Shown here: positions 14,066 through 26,400 of the stretch, in pieces
Layout of the letters: every line of letters starts with the position of its first letter
Position numbering within the stretch: position 1 is the stretch's first letter
Origin: Pseudoscleropodium purum
Lineage: Eukaryota; Streptophyta; Bryopsida; Hypnales; Brachytheciaceae
NCBI GenBank assembly: GCA_963969395.1
Contig: OZ017795.1
Location: 11,780,001-11,844,000, forward strand
Length of the DNA stretch: 64,000 bases
Direction of reading: 5' to 3'
Translations under genes and position numbers: made by a program
Notes under the pieces: model-generated
Database searches by the model: none
What the model was told of the DNA's origin: nothing
The model's input: the letters and a program-made list of their open reading frames with translations, nothing else

Positions 14066-14261
14066 CACTAGAAGAAACCCGTATTTAAGTTGACGGATTT
14101 TTCTAGACATCTAATGTAACAAGCCTTGTTTTTATGTCAACAATAACGTTCATCATAACATTTTCATGTTATGGTGATCGTAATTGTTGACATAAAAACA
14201 CAACTTGTTATACTAAATGTCTAGAAAAATCCATCAATTTAGATGTAGGTTTCTTTTAGTG
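14066..14261. mobile_element. CACTA-terminated foldback element
   Basis: A near-perfect palindrome of about 196 bp. It starts CACTAGAAGAAACC and ends GGTTTCTTTTAGTG, with arms of about 97 bp and only a few central bases unpaired. CACTA ends with a full-length hairpin suggest a foldback MITE mobilised by a CACTA transposase. If transcribed it would form a long hairpin. Confidence 0.65.
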
Positions 14262-15979
14262 AGGAATGACTTCCCCCATGTTTATAAATGCAAAAGAAAA
14301 AATGCTTAATGAGTGGGTCCAAGCATTCCCACGCCTTGTTGTAGTGCACACAAGTTGTAATCATATTGTACATAACTTCACTAGTATAGATGTTTCTACT
14401 TCAATGTTATGAATAACATCAATATGTCTATTTGGATATCATGTATGGCAATATAACAAGGATAAGGCATGTCCTCTATGACATCGTTGTGCAACTTCAA
14501 TGTTTCCCGAGACAATAGAAATGAACAATTCAATCAACATTAAATCTCCTTCAAGACTGTTTTCTCTATAACAAATTTTTATATATGCCATAAACAATGA
14601 GGATCAATAAAATTCGAAGAAGATTTTCAAATTCAAAGACGATGTTTAAAAGAGTTAGAGTTAATTTCTCTTCTAATCTTTCTTTGAAATTCATCTATAA
14701 CTTTTAATTTGAGGCTCTAAATCACAAACGGATTTTTAAAAATGAAGTAAAAGATTTTTTAGGCTTGTAGAAGACCATTTTAGCTCTGTTTCTACAATTG
14801 TGAACCAATTGCAGCTGTCTAAAATACTAAATTATTAAAAAAATTAAATGATTAAAAAATGAATTTAAATGAATTTTTTCAATTATAAAAATTAAGAATC
14901 TAAATATTAATTAATTAATAGTATCTTTTATAACTAAAGTTTGGCTAAGTTAGAATACAAATGTGGCAACGATCCTACAATGTTGTCATGTTCTTTATAG
15001 TTTAGGAATTCATAGCCTTCTACACACTTGAAAAATCTTTGAATGGTTAGCATAATTTTCCAAATATATTTCATTCAAATTTTTCTAAAAAAAAGTAATT
15101 CTACTATGCTTAAATGTGGTCTGAAACTCTATTTGTAATACAATTCCTACATTCTACATATCCTACATAGTTCGTCTTATCTTTGACCACCTTCCTTGTA
15201 TGAAGAGCTCATCTTCCTCTCTCTATATACTCACAATAAGTGACTTTTGAAGCCATGTGACATTGTTGCCAAATATTGTATATTGTATATTATATGGGCA
15301 ACATGGCATATAATATATGATATGTTGTATTCGACTTGTAGTTTGTATTAGACATCATGATATGCACATATGTATTATGCATGACATGTGTGATTGCCCA
15401 TATTAACATCATGTTGAATAGTGCATTCAACCACATGAATGTCAAAAGTGATATCACTTTGTTCACTTGAATTACAAGAAAACAAAGTCTCAATTGACAC
15501 ATCCGATTTGATAGTGTTCTCTTATATATTGGATGTTTTATGAGGTGTTCATGATGAAACAAGGACATCTAAATTGATGTTGTAAAATATCTGGATGTTG
15601 AAGTTCATGTTGCAAAAAACGTCTCAAAAAGCATTTGGAGGCATAAAACTATATTGATTGGGCATGCCACACCATCTTCTTTGGATGCCTTGTCACTTTT
15701 CCCATCACCACATTAGGTGCCATATCAAATGCTATATTATAAACAAGGATGGATAAAAAAAATCCTACAAGGCTTCCCATGCCTACATGACTCTAAGGTG
15801 GTAGCCACATGGCAAGATTTTAGTACCCTATTGACCTATATTTTTTAGTATATTTGCTCAAAAACATCAAATGTCCAACGAGATTTTTGACATTTTTTGC
15901 ATGTCAATTTTAAAGTGATTTTTTTAATGCGTACATAGATAGTCGTGGGCACCCCACACAACATCTCTACATAGAATCT
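14262..15979. other. AT-rich repeat-like DNA without genes
   Basis: No gene is visible. The part around 15600-15770 resembles 18810-18970 in the same orientation (shared GGCATGCCACA motif) and 11940-12110 in inverted orientation. This suggests fragments of one transposon family. Confidence 0.4.
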
Positions 15980-16954
15980 TAACCCTAGACCATCCGAGGA
16001 CAAAAAGTGTCTTCACATAGTTTTAAGTTCAATTGAAAGTACTATAACTTTTGCATCTAAAGTTCAAATTCAATAAAACTTGTTGGGAAAGTTGTGCTTT
16101 GTCTTTTAGTTTGTGTGGTAAAATTTTCAGATCATTCCAAGATGAATCAAGTTTCTGGAAGCCAATCAAAGTTTGTTCAATTTGCGTTCGCCAAACTACA
16201 TTTGATAGGTGCAACTTTGAGGGCTTATATCTACTTCGTCAAATGTTTGTTTTCAATAAAAACTTGTTGGATTATATTTCTTTTTTAGTCTAGTTATTGT
16301 GGTAAAATTTTCATGTAAATCCAAGCTTCTTTGAATGTTTGGAGCTATTCAAAGTTCAAAATTTAGACGTTTTTGGAACACAGTGAACTTTGGCAACTTG
16401 TTTCTTCTCCATACACGGTGTCTGTTTCCAATGATTTTTTTTTGGTAAAGTTGGGCATACTAGTCTAGTTTTTGTGGCTAAAATTTCACATCAATACAAG
16501 AAGTTATGAGTGACTGAAAAGCATTTTAGTAGAAGGAGGTTTAGGCTCATATGTGTTTTGGGTAACTTTTCTTGCTATTTTTTGACATTTTCAAAGCCAT
16601 TTTGCAAAGACATTGAGTCAATTGAATGATATTTTTTTTCACTAATGTGTTTGTATGTTGGTTTTGAATCACTTCATAGTTTCAAAATGATTCATTTGAG
16701 TAGGTTTAGAAATCGAATTTCACCTCCAAATGTGTTGCTAGGAAAATTTCAGCATCTATTTTCAACATTAAAACATTATAATCTTGCAATCCATGCAGTC
16801 AAATGACTCCAAATCTGACTTATGTTATCTACAACATGTTCACTACAATATTGTACAATTGAGATTTCTATAACTTAGTGACATTTAGATTTATAGCACT
16901 TCAAAAGCAATGATGTTTTTGAACCCAAAACAACCTTGGGCCTTCTAGGGTTGA
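15980..16954 (+). repeat. TTAA-bordered element, family 1 (copy 2)
   Basis: It begins TTAACCCTAGACCATCC and ends CCTTCTAGGGTTGA, so the right TTAA has mutated to TTGA. It is collinear with copy 1 along its full length and non-coding. Confidence 0.65.
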
Positions 16955-16987
16955 AAAACATAGATAAAACATAGGTTTCTTGTAGTG

Positions 16988-17790
16988 TTCTTCTCATCAC
17001 ATTCTCTCTCATCAATGTTTTGAAATAGATTTGACAATGCTAGGAGAAGATTATTGCCAACAACATTAATAACATGATCATCATCAAAGGATTTGATAGA
17101 GTCTTTGGGTGGAATATAAGCAACATCAAGATTTAGAGGGCCACCATCAACAATGTCACCAAATGCCACTAGAAAATCGTCATCATCAATGGAGTAAGCA
17201 TTGGTGAAATCAAGATTTAGACAACTTATAGATACAAAAGCATGATCAAATCGGAAGACACAACATCACGATCAAGAACACTAGAAACATGAACCAAATT
17301 GCATTGGTGAGCTCAATATTTTTTTCCTTTAATATTGTCATTGGCTAAAAGCTAGACAAAAAATGTCAAATCGTGAAACCTCAATGTTAGATTGTAAAAC
17401 CTTAGCACTAGGTCTAAAATAGTAAACTCAATTTCAACTATAGAAGTGAGTAAATCTATAGATGCCATATTGTGTTCTCCAATATCATCATTTATGACAA
17501 GAGTAATAGTGCCAGGTCGTGAAACCTTAGCATTAAGAAGTAATGGAATAGACTTAGTTTCAACAATAGAAGTGAGCAAATTTGTGGATGCAAAATCAGC
17601 AAAAGAATCTTGCAAGATATTGACAAAAATAGAAGAAATAGCCTCACTAGTGCAAGAATTGATAGTATCTTCAAAACTATATGGATGCATTGAAGGTAGA
17701 GTAATCACCTCAACTTTCAAAGAAATGACCTTCTGAGGCTCATTGATTTGCAAAAATGGATGCAAATTGAATGGATTAGGTGAAATAAAA
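16988..17790 (-). pseudogene. Possible coding remnant with an internal repeat, unrecognised
   Basis: The minus strand keeps two open stretches (17352-17765 and 16945-17169). The first contains a tandem imperfect repeat of roughly 115-145 bp, seen twice as residues LLTSIVE. I do not recognise a family. It lies between the candidate CACTA end at 16987 and the element starting near 17807. It may be a fragment of a transposon or host gene, or chance. Confidence 0.25.
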
Positions 17791-17806
17791 GGCTAATCAA
17801 TACTAC

Positions 17807-19494
17807 TATAAGAAAACATTGTCTGAATTGACATGTCCAAATTGAATAATTGTGTCCGAATTAACAAAAAATTGACAAAATTGTTCAAATTGACATGTCT
17901 AAATTGACTAACTGTGTTTGAATTGACACTATTATCTTGCATATTAAACTTTAGAACTAGAAAGCTAATCACTATTAAAAAAAATCCACGTTTTTGGCTA
18001 TGTTTGACCACTAACTCGTGATGTGTAAAAAAACATGAAGATGTCAAAGTGCATCAAGCTTCACAAGGTAGATTTTTGTGAACATTGTTGAGAAAATTGT
18101 CATGAAATTGTAAATCCAACTGGATGTTATCACTATTGATGTTTTTTGGGACGTCCAAAACAACATAGACTACCACATTAGCAAAGAGACCCATTTTGAC
18201 GATGGATAAGTTAATAAAATTACTACACTCTATAGTAAAATATTGACCTAATGTGAAAAATTTAGGGGAAGGGCAGCTACATGGCATGCTTTGCAAAAAA
18301 AATAGATGAATGAGTACCATGAATAGAAAGAGATGACCTTTATATAAGTAGGGTGGTAGGAAGTGAAATAATCTATATGGGATATATACAACACAAATTG
18401 TGTTCAATGTAAAATATCTTAGACAACATGATCTAGATGTCAGAAACAACATCTAAATATTTGAAACAACATCAAAATGTTTGAATCAACGGCTAGACAT
18501 TTGAAACAATGTTCAGAAGTACAATGACCAAGTCTCTATATATTGGATATTTGATATATTTTGTTTTACCATAGATAGAGACTAGATACAAATATGACCT
18601 TTGTAATCTTCATCCTTACTAATTTTCAATGAAGAAATTCCTTCATTTTGCCATCAAAAATTCTCTTGATGGTAGATGGTAAGTTTTTTTTAGTTCTTGG
18701 TGAATTCTATCATTTTTCTTGTTTTTTTAATTCAATTTTATATTTAATTTTAACTAATTATTTTTTGTTTGCCTTGCCCTACAAGTATGGTATGCACTAA
18801 TTGATGTCTCCAAAAGCATCTAATTTGATGTTTCCAAAAGCAACATTAAAATTTTCAAATAACATAAAAGTATGCTGATTAGGCATGCCACATCATCATT
18901 TTCCCACCTCTACATCAAGTGCCATATTAAGTGCCATGTCATAAACAATTGGGATAAAAAAAACCCATTAGAAGAGTTTTGGGGGGGTGGGAGGGCCGTT
19001 TTAGAGTGTGTTCCTTCGCAGTTCTTCCTGCTATTAAAAAATGCTAGAGTAAAAAAAAAAGGTTTGAAATTTATGTTTTGAAAATTTTTATAATAAAAAA
19101 AAAGTATAATTATTTTGAAAGAAGATTTTAAAAATGATGTGGCAGTTGTTCTACTACATCAGGTAGTAGCTACCATGAGTTCTAACGAGTCAAAAATCAT
19201 GGGGAACTCACAGCCCTCTACAATAGGTAATTTTTTTCTAAAGCTATATGGCTCTCCTCACCCACATGGTGCTTATATGGCATCCATATGTTGCATTTTG
19301 GAGAGCTTGGAAGCCCATGTTTTTTGTGATGTTAGAAAAAAAAAACCTCAAATTGAGTATGTTTTTGCGATTTTACCATGTTTTTGGCTTGTCTATATAT
19401 TATACCGGATTTTAGGTGACATCAAAGTTGATCCCATTTGTGTTTGATTTGATGTCTGAACACATTTTTTACAATGTTAAAAAAACATCGGTTT
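17807..19494. mobile_element. Candidate CACTA-like element, degenerate ends
   Basis: The left end contains ACTATAAGAAAACATTGT. The complement of the right end reads CCTTATAAGAAACCGATGT. Short AAATTGAC-type repeats follow the left end (17820-17930), as expected of subterminal repeats. No transposase is visible. Confidence 0.3.
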
Positions 19495-21034
19495 CTTATA
19501 AGGAATGCCTTTTACAAAAACTACTAGTCTCTATAACAAGTTAGAGTCTAATTTGGATTAGCAATTGCAACCATTCCATTTGTTCATTGACTTTGATCAT
19601 TGCACGATGGTGTTCTTGCATTAGATAAACAAAGAATGAAGAAATGTACAAATAGTCAAGTAACAAAAACAAACATAAAGAAATCCTTAACCAAATAAGT
19701 AATGAAAGAGAATGAGGTTAAGAAATTATCAACAAATGTGTGTTAGTTGTTGCAGTACGAATAACGACAAATGAAAGTACCATTAGTACCCAAATTACAT
19801 AAGAAAAAAGAACTACATGAATCCAATAAGTTCAAAACTACCTATAAAGTGTACATACAAGCAACAAAAAGACACAAGCATTGCATTAGTTTGTAGGGTT
19901 GGGGCGCTTAGAAGCAATTGATGTAACAAAGAGAGCAATTTATGGAGTGATCAACAAAATAGAATACAAGATGGCAAGTCTGTTGTGAAAAGACATTAAA
20001 AGCATTCCTTTCTGTCTTTTGAAACGGAGGGCTTATTTGTCACAACTTGCAAAATTGTCCCACTAGGCTTGCAAAACAAATGAATTTGTTAAAAGACTAA
20101 ACTCAAAACTTTACACAACTTGCAAAATAGGTTTGTTTTGTAGGTGAGTTGGCAAATCATTGTACGACAAACATTGAGGCACTTTCCAGATGAGTACAAA
20201 TTTATTGAGGTGAATTTTTTTCAGGAATACTACCCTTGAGCTTTGATGTCATGGATCACATACATAAAAAAATTAATTCATACCATCTTCAATGTAATTC
20301 ATGAATGATCTTCCTCATATACCCAAATCCTTCTTTTCATTTTTGTTAAACAATTTTTTAAGTAAAAAGTTCTCATGAAGAATTGAAGATCATATGTATT
20401 ATGAATAATTTATGGTTGTGAATGTGATTGATTAGATTGTATATCTCAAACTCAATTCAAGAAAGCTGGGTACTCTGGAACCAACAATTCAATGAAGCCA
20501 ACAACTCAAATCTTATTGGGAAGAAATTATAGAAATTCTCTTAATAAGAAGTCATAGAAATTACAACTAAAAATATTACTAGAAATTACCTTATTTGTGG
20601 CTTGTTAAGAGATCATGGATGGGGTGGTCTACTTTTCCCATAGTTTGAAAGGTAGATGCCCTACTTATTTGCAAGCCAAATCACCCCCATTGTATAAGTT
20701 GGGTGGTGATGCTTTAAGAAGCTTCTTGAAGTTTGTTCAATGTGCCAATTTTTTGCCCTAATTTCAAAAAGTTTTGGGCAAAGCTAGTTGGTACTTAGTG
20801 AGATGACCCAGCACAACAAGAGGCCTTTGTGGTGGGGCATCCCACTAAGTTAGACCAATTTATTACCTCCTTGATTTGCAATTTGAATATCTTAGGGCCA
20901 ATTCCAAATGGACACATATTTTTCACAAGTATGCACTTATTTCATGAATCAAACCCAAGTGGAATTATAATTTTTTTGATTAAAATTACAATTTCTATAA
21001 ATTTTTGAAGTGATCTAGCTTGAAATTACAAAAC
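19495..21034. other. AT-rich non-coding DNA
   Basis: I see no gene, no clear repeat boundary and no match elsewhere in the window. Confidence 0.4.
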
Positions 21035-21330
21035 CATTAGGAAAAATTTCAGCCCTTGAAAGGGCTGTGAATTTTGACCCCCCGGGTATAATTAGAGAGG
21101 AATTCCATTGTTTTTAATTTTTTTAATGAACATTGCTAATGTGGCACTACTTGTGTGACATTAGCGCCACATTAAATTTTTATGAATTTTTAAAATTATT
21201 TTAAAATTATTTTTTTCAGAAAAAATATTTAATTAAAAAAAAAACACACTCTGTAATTGCACTACACGGTGCCAAGAAAAGAATCCTTAACTGCCCTCTG
21301 TAGGGTTTAGAATTTTTGTAATGGGCCTAT
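21035..21330 (+). repeat. Dispersed repeat, family 3 (copy 1)
   Basis: This matches 37810-38070 in the same orientation. Both begin with TTCA(G/T)CCCTT and contain a GTTAGCGCCACAT- or ATTAGCGCCACAT-like core, A/T homopolymer runs and a GGGTTTAGA-like end. Each copy lies at the edge of a GC-richer gene island. Confidence 0.5.
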
Positions 21331-22075
21331 AAAGTGAGATCATAAAGGCCCTATCAACAACCCATAAGTACCTTGAAGCATATCTATTAGCACTAAAGCA
21401 TTCACCAATCAAGAACTAACACAATATGCAAGTTGAAATTAATACACTAGTTTTGTCATAAAAATAAATGGATTCAAATGAGTTTTGTAGTGGTAATGGG
21501 GCCAAAAATAGAATGACAGTAATAGACACATGGTGACTATGAGCTGATGTACCTTACATCAAACCTGTTGAAGAATGTGAGAGGTAAGCTTAATTAATGT
21601 GACTCTGGTATTGAAATCCTTGAACCCAATCCTTCCTACGCATCTAGTGGGAGGATATTCCTTCTCCATTCCCAAGCGTGGGGTGGACGGAAGGACGGAC
21701 GAACTGACTGCAGTCCAAGACCTGACTGCCCAGAACGATCTCACACATTGGACCACCACCCAACTTCTCAAATCTCAGCCGACCACTTACAACTCAGGCC
21801 CAGTCCCATGAAACAAACGAGGAGAACAGTCCCCTACTCGTGATTCTGTGAGGGACAGCAGCCTTCACTTGGAATTAGAGTCTCGATGATATTTAGTGTT
21901 GAAAATAAAATTCAAGAAAATCTTAAAAATGAGGGCCTTACAGTGAATGATACGGAGTAATAAAAAAAAAGAACTAGACCCAGGGCAGGTAAGCCACGTG
22001 GTCCGTGCTAGGCCTTCGGCCGCAGGCTCGGGATCGGACGGTGTTGCTCAGGGTCCCTTGCGAGGCTACATCACG
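21331..22075 (+). promoter_or_regulatory. Distal 5' region of SS4, beyond the repeat arm
   Basis: GC rises sharply from about 21600, marking the start of the SS4 gene island. A CACGTG G-box lies at 21995-22000, a second copy of the motif also found at 22079-22084. I see no protein gene. Promoter function is inferred from position. Confidence 0.35.
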
Positions 22076-23478
22076 AACCACGTGGCTTGGAGATTGAAGA
22101 TCAAGAGACGAGGCTCGGGGTGAGGTTCGGGGAATGGTTCGTCGGTTCGACGGCATCGAGAGCGGATGCGGGAGCCAGAGTCGACGGAGACGACGGAGAC
22201 GACGATGGCGGAGTTTGAAGAAGCACAATTCCCCCTCTCTGCGAGAATTGCATTGAAAACGAAAGCCATTGCTCCGATGTCTGTGTAATAATGCGGCGAT
22301 TTTCTGTAGCTTTCTTGGTGCGCTTTCTGATTGTGGATTGATGGTGTGTGGCGCCTGGGACGGGGGTTGGAAGGCCGGGCACTGGTGTCGTTGTTTTTGG
22401 AGAGCACCGAATGAGTGGTGGATAGAGAGCTCGAGCGGGTTTCCGGGTGGTCGTTAGGGTTTGGGGGATTGTGAAAATCTTGAAGCGACGCTAGTTGAGA
22501 ATTCGTGTGTGTTCTGTTTTCGATTGGAATTGAGCTGGGGGAATTCGGTGACGTGTTTTTCTGCTTTTGATGTTCAAGAGGCTATGAGCTGGGGTGTAGG
22601 GACGCTTCGAATTGCATGATTGAGAGAGGACGAGTTTCATGGATTCGGAATCTTTGTGAAATACTGCAATTTCGGGTTGCAGAGGTATTGGAAGGTGACA
22701 GGGGAGGACGGAGCTGTGAGCAATGTGGGCTGGAGTGGCGACACGGTCACGGATGCCATTCAGCGTAGGCAGTCCCCCTGCCTCTGTCCGAGTGTTTCCT
22801 CATGCTTTCATTCGTTTTGGCCAAGCGAAATATGGCTGCAGAGTGACCTTTGAGGAGTCTGCGAAAGGTAGCCGGTCTGGAAATGGTGGCTTCTCCTTCA
22901 CCTCCCTGTCTCCATCGTGCAAAATCCGGGGTCGCCAAAGCAGGTTCGGGAGCAGCAACTCTTTTGGCTCTGTCATTTGCTGCTGTTTTTCGACAGAGGA
23001 TCTTGGGCAGTACTAAATAGCATTCCTACTGTGGACGCCTCTTACCTTGCATTAGTGTCCCCGTACCAATTCTGGAGTATTGAAAGAGGTTATTGCATTG
23101 TGAAGCGCATACTTGAGTTCTTCTCTAGCTTTTGAGTTCCCGTGAGGGAGTTTCCATTCCTGCAGTTTGTGAATTGGTGTATTTTATTAACGAAATTCCT
23201 ATTTGATGACGGGAGTCTTCAATGCCTCACTTCCGAGGCGTTTAGCATGTTGCATTTTGATCGAGCTGAATTTATATCCACTGTCAGCTACATTTTATTG
23301 CGTATTGGAGTTAATTGGAGTACACTTAATGGCCACGTAATTGATCATTTTAGTAGCAAATATTCTATTCCAATGCAATTTTCAGCTCGATAGCTATAGA
23401 GGAAAGCGCTTGACCTAGCAAAGTTTTAGTTTCATGATTCTGAGTGAAGGTAGAGAATAGTAAATGTTGTCGGTATGA
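22076..23478 (+). repeat. Right arm of 1.4-kb inverted repeat (SS4 promoter, exon 1, intron 1)
   Basis: This is the inverted partner of 5980-7375. It contains a G-box at 22079-22084, the leader, SS4 exon 1 (22723-22943) and about 535 bp of intron 1. Homology to the MRL1 arm stops at 23478, 247 bp before the SS4 exon-2 acceptor, so the junction is inside intron 1. A one-base length difference in a T run near 22963 falls after the conserved donor, so exon 1 is unaffected. Confidence 0.93.
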
Positions 23479-26400
23479 CAGGTAGTCGACATACAAGTTT
23501 TAGCTGTACGTATGAGTTGTGCGTGTATGTGAAGTCGTAATCAATTCAAGAATGTTCATAACTCTAGCAGTTTCCTTGAGTAGATTCTTTTTTCGGAGAC
23601 TAGGAGTACCACATTGGCTCTTAAATACTGGTACATAAGCTATGTCTGATGATTAGCATTAAAGTTCTGTTGAAGAGAAATGAATTTGCATATAATTTTT
23701 TAGTGCTCGATTGTTTCTTCTGCAGTGCCAATCAGAAAAGAAGTCAAGCTAGACGAGTGAGGGACCGGCCTCTTTCAGAAACGAATAATCGAACAGGAGA
23801 AGATGGCAAAGACAATCAAACAACAGTTCACGATGCTCAAACATTAACCACAGCATCGGAAGAGCGTCTGCCATTAGGTGATGGAGGTGTACTTCGTTCT
23901 CATGGAAGTGGTTCCTCAGCAGATGCTTCGACTGCTGAGGTCGAGGAAACAGATGAAAATGGGTCTTCAAGCGGAGTACCTGTGGAGGTAAGGCCTGAAG
24001 TGTCTATCGTTACTTGTCTTCGGACAGTTATGGAGTGTCCAAACGAGAGATGTTAATTGTCGGTGCAGAGATTAAAAATAATATTTATATTGCAATTTTT
24101 AAGTGGAAATTCTAGTGAGTTTCTTATATTGATAGACATTACAGATGATGGTGATCACGTTTGTGTTTACGATGACTTTGGAAGCTCATTTCCGTTATGG
24201 GGGTGCCCTGTGCTGGCCATCGTCTGTGGAAATGAGTTGCAGAGATTGCCAGCTTCAAGTGGTTACAGGGAGAGCTCAGGTGTAGGTGATCTCATGCTTT
24301 TGGTTAAAGAGGCAGAAACAAGTGAGTAGCCTTTTACTATCCCTGTAATTTATACTATCAGTTTGTTGAAATTCTAGGTTTTTTTCATGTATAGAATGAG
24401 ACTTGTTTCTTATGACAAACCTTTGGAGATATTTAATGCATTGTTCTGGCAATCAGATATCAGGACGCTGAACCAACTGCGTGAGCGTGCTGTTGATGAA
24501 CTACGATCAGCGCGCAATGAGAAGGAAGACCTCCAGTCGCAAGTGGAGATTTTAAAGGTCTGTTCCATGAAGTTCATTCTTTCTTGAGTACAAAGAGGCT
24601 GAATTGCGATTCTGGCTTGAAGTCTAGTACTCTCTCCTGTCATAGTATCGAATCTTGTGTGATTCATGGACTATTGACTTGTCTCTTTTTATGCTCTATT
24701 TTCCTGGCAGGCACGTCTTGCAGAGTCAGAAGCGAAACTGAAATCCTCTGTTCAATCTAGAGAAAAAATCCAGCTGTTGGAAGAGGAGATTGATTTACTA
24801 GAGCAGAGACTTGCTCAGACAGCAGACAGCGAAGCATTCGCTAAGCTTAAGGAAGAAAATAAAGCCATGCAGGAAAGTTTGATCGCTCTCCAAAAATCTG
24901 GCGGTAGAAGTCTACTAGACGCAAAATATCAAAGCTCGCGTGATGAAGTAAATTCTCTAAGGGTACAACTTGCAGATGCCCAGGCAGAGATTACAAAATT
25001 TTCCAGGGGAACCGGAAGAGAGAGCGCTGGGATACAAGAGTACATAGCAGGGCTAGAAAATAAAATAGCTGACATGGAAAGACAACTAGCTGAAGCGACT
25101 GCTAATAGCGGAGAGCTTGAAACTCTGAAAGACGAAGGCAGAGCCTTACAAGAGGAAGCAGCTGCTTTACGAATTGAATTGGCAGGTCGTTCAGAGGGCA
25201 ATTCACTTTCCCCAGCAGGAGATACTGAAGATCAATCCCTACAACGTCAAGTAAGAATCGAAATGTTGAATGTCTTTTCAAACGTTTGAGCTGATAATTT
25301 AACATATAACAGGCGATTTTTATGCGATTTTTATGCGATTTTCTCATCTTCTGCTGTACATTGGTAGCCACAACTTTCAATTTCGTAATTTTACATACTT
25401 AAATAGTTGGAAGTATCATCCTATTTTATTTCTTGTCCGTCTGATTGAGAATTGTGTGCGATCCTGTGGACCGTGATGCCCCCAGTTTTTCTCCTGCGTA
25501 CCAGTTAGTTTTCTCAATTCGTATTTTGTTTTATATTAGGATGCCTCGAATTGGTTTATTTGAGGATGAGCAAATCGAGGTCCGTTTTGCCAAATATGTT
25601 GTGGTGGATTCGTCGTAACGCGCTATATATGAATGTGCTTCACGGCACACATAAATCGGTCGAGTACTAACCATTAAGTGCCTTTTGCATTTTGTTGTAA
25701 ATTAAATTTGTTTCATGTCATCTTAGTTTCCAATTCCAAAGTTCCACTATTCTCTTGCGAATGATTCGAGCCTGGATTATTTGGATAAGTTCTTCACCTT
25801 TGTGCTAGTTTATTTTCTCTTAACTATCATTCTCAATCACTATAAGGGTCTTGCAGTGTTGACATTCTCATTAATGTTCTGTTCTATATGTGAAGGTGGA
25901 TTCTCTCAAGGCTATGTTGGCTCGAGCCATGGCTGAAAAGAACACCCTTTCAAAAGTGCGTAGTGAGAATGTCGAGTTGCGTGAACAGGTGGAGCTTTTG
26001 GAAGAGCGTATACGGGAATCTGATGCTGAAATTCAAGCACAACTACAAATCTACACTGCAGAAGTGGAGGCATTTCAGGCGTCTCTGGAAGATTTAAAGT
26101 CAGGGAACGAGTTCAGTATCGTGCAAGTTCCTGTCGATGAGATGCCATGGGACTTTTGGAGCGGGCTGCTGTTGCGCATCGATGCATTGATGCTGGGTGA
26201 CTTGCTAATTCAGGTCTGGACTGCCCTCACGGAATCACTGAAGACATCAATAATTCTTTCTGATTAACTTTAATCCATGATTTTCTTTCTAGTCGGTTCT
26301 CTCCTTACCTCCGGTTGTCATAGAAGCATCATCTTCGTAACAGTTTGACTGCGAATGCTTCCTTGAAATGAGCTTGCATCAAAAAACGCTCGTTTCTGCA

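Larger units (their letters stand above)
11633..16987. mobile_element. Candidate CACTA (En/Spm-type) element with nested insertions
   Basis: The left end reads CACTATAAGAAC and the right end reads GGTTTCTTGTAGTG, whose complement is CACTACAAGAAACC. These are plausible CACTA-superfamily termini in opposite orientation 5.4 kb apart. Flanking trinucleotides are CTC and TTC, an imperfect target duplication. Inside are two TTAA elements (12764-13721, 15980-16954) and a CACTA foldback (14066-14261). I see no transposase, so it would be non-autonomous. The two ends may also belong to different elements. Confidence 0.3.

Noticed and set aside
14066..14261. microRNA precursor
   Set aside because: The palindrome pairs along its full length and has CACTA ends, which fits a foldback transposon better than a miRNA stem.
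22723..23009. Longer SS4 exon 1 ending at CA|GTACTA
   Set aside because: It is phase-compatible, but the donor is weak, and the frame past 22963 depends on a T-run length that differs between the arms. The CAG|GTTCGG donor at 22943 is conserved in both. It remains a possible alternative.
5980..23478. Inverted repeat as an assembly artefact
   Set aside because: The arms differ by scattered substitutions and indels (about 85% at the distal end) and join different gene bodies, so they are not a mirrored contig error. Long reads would settle it.
24057..24329. 90-codon frame upstream of SS4 exon 3
   Set aside because: It is mostly intron sequence. The real exon starts at 24243 after a TTGCAG acceptor, and the phases of its neighbours agree with that.
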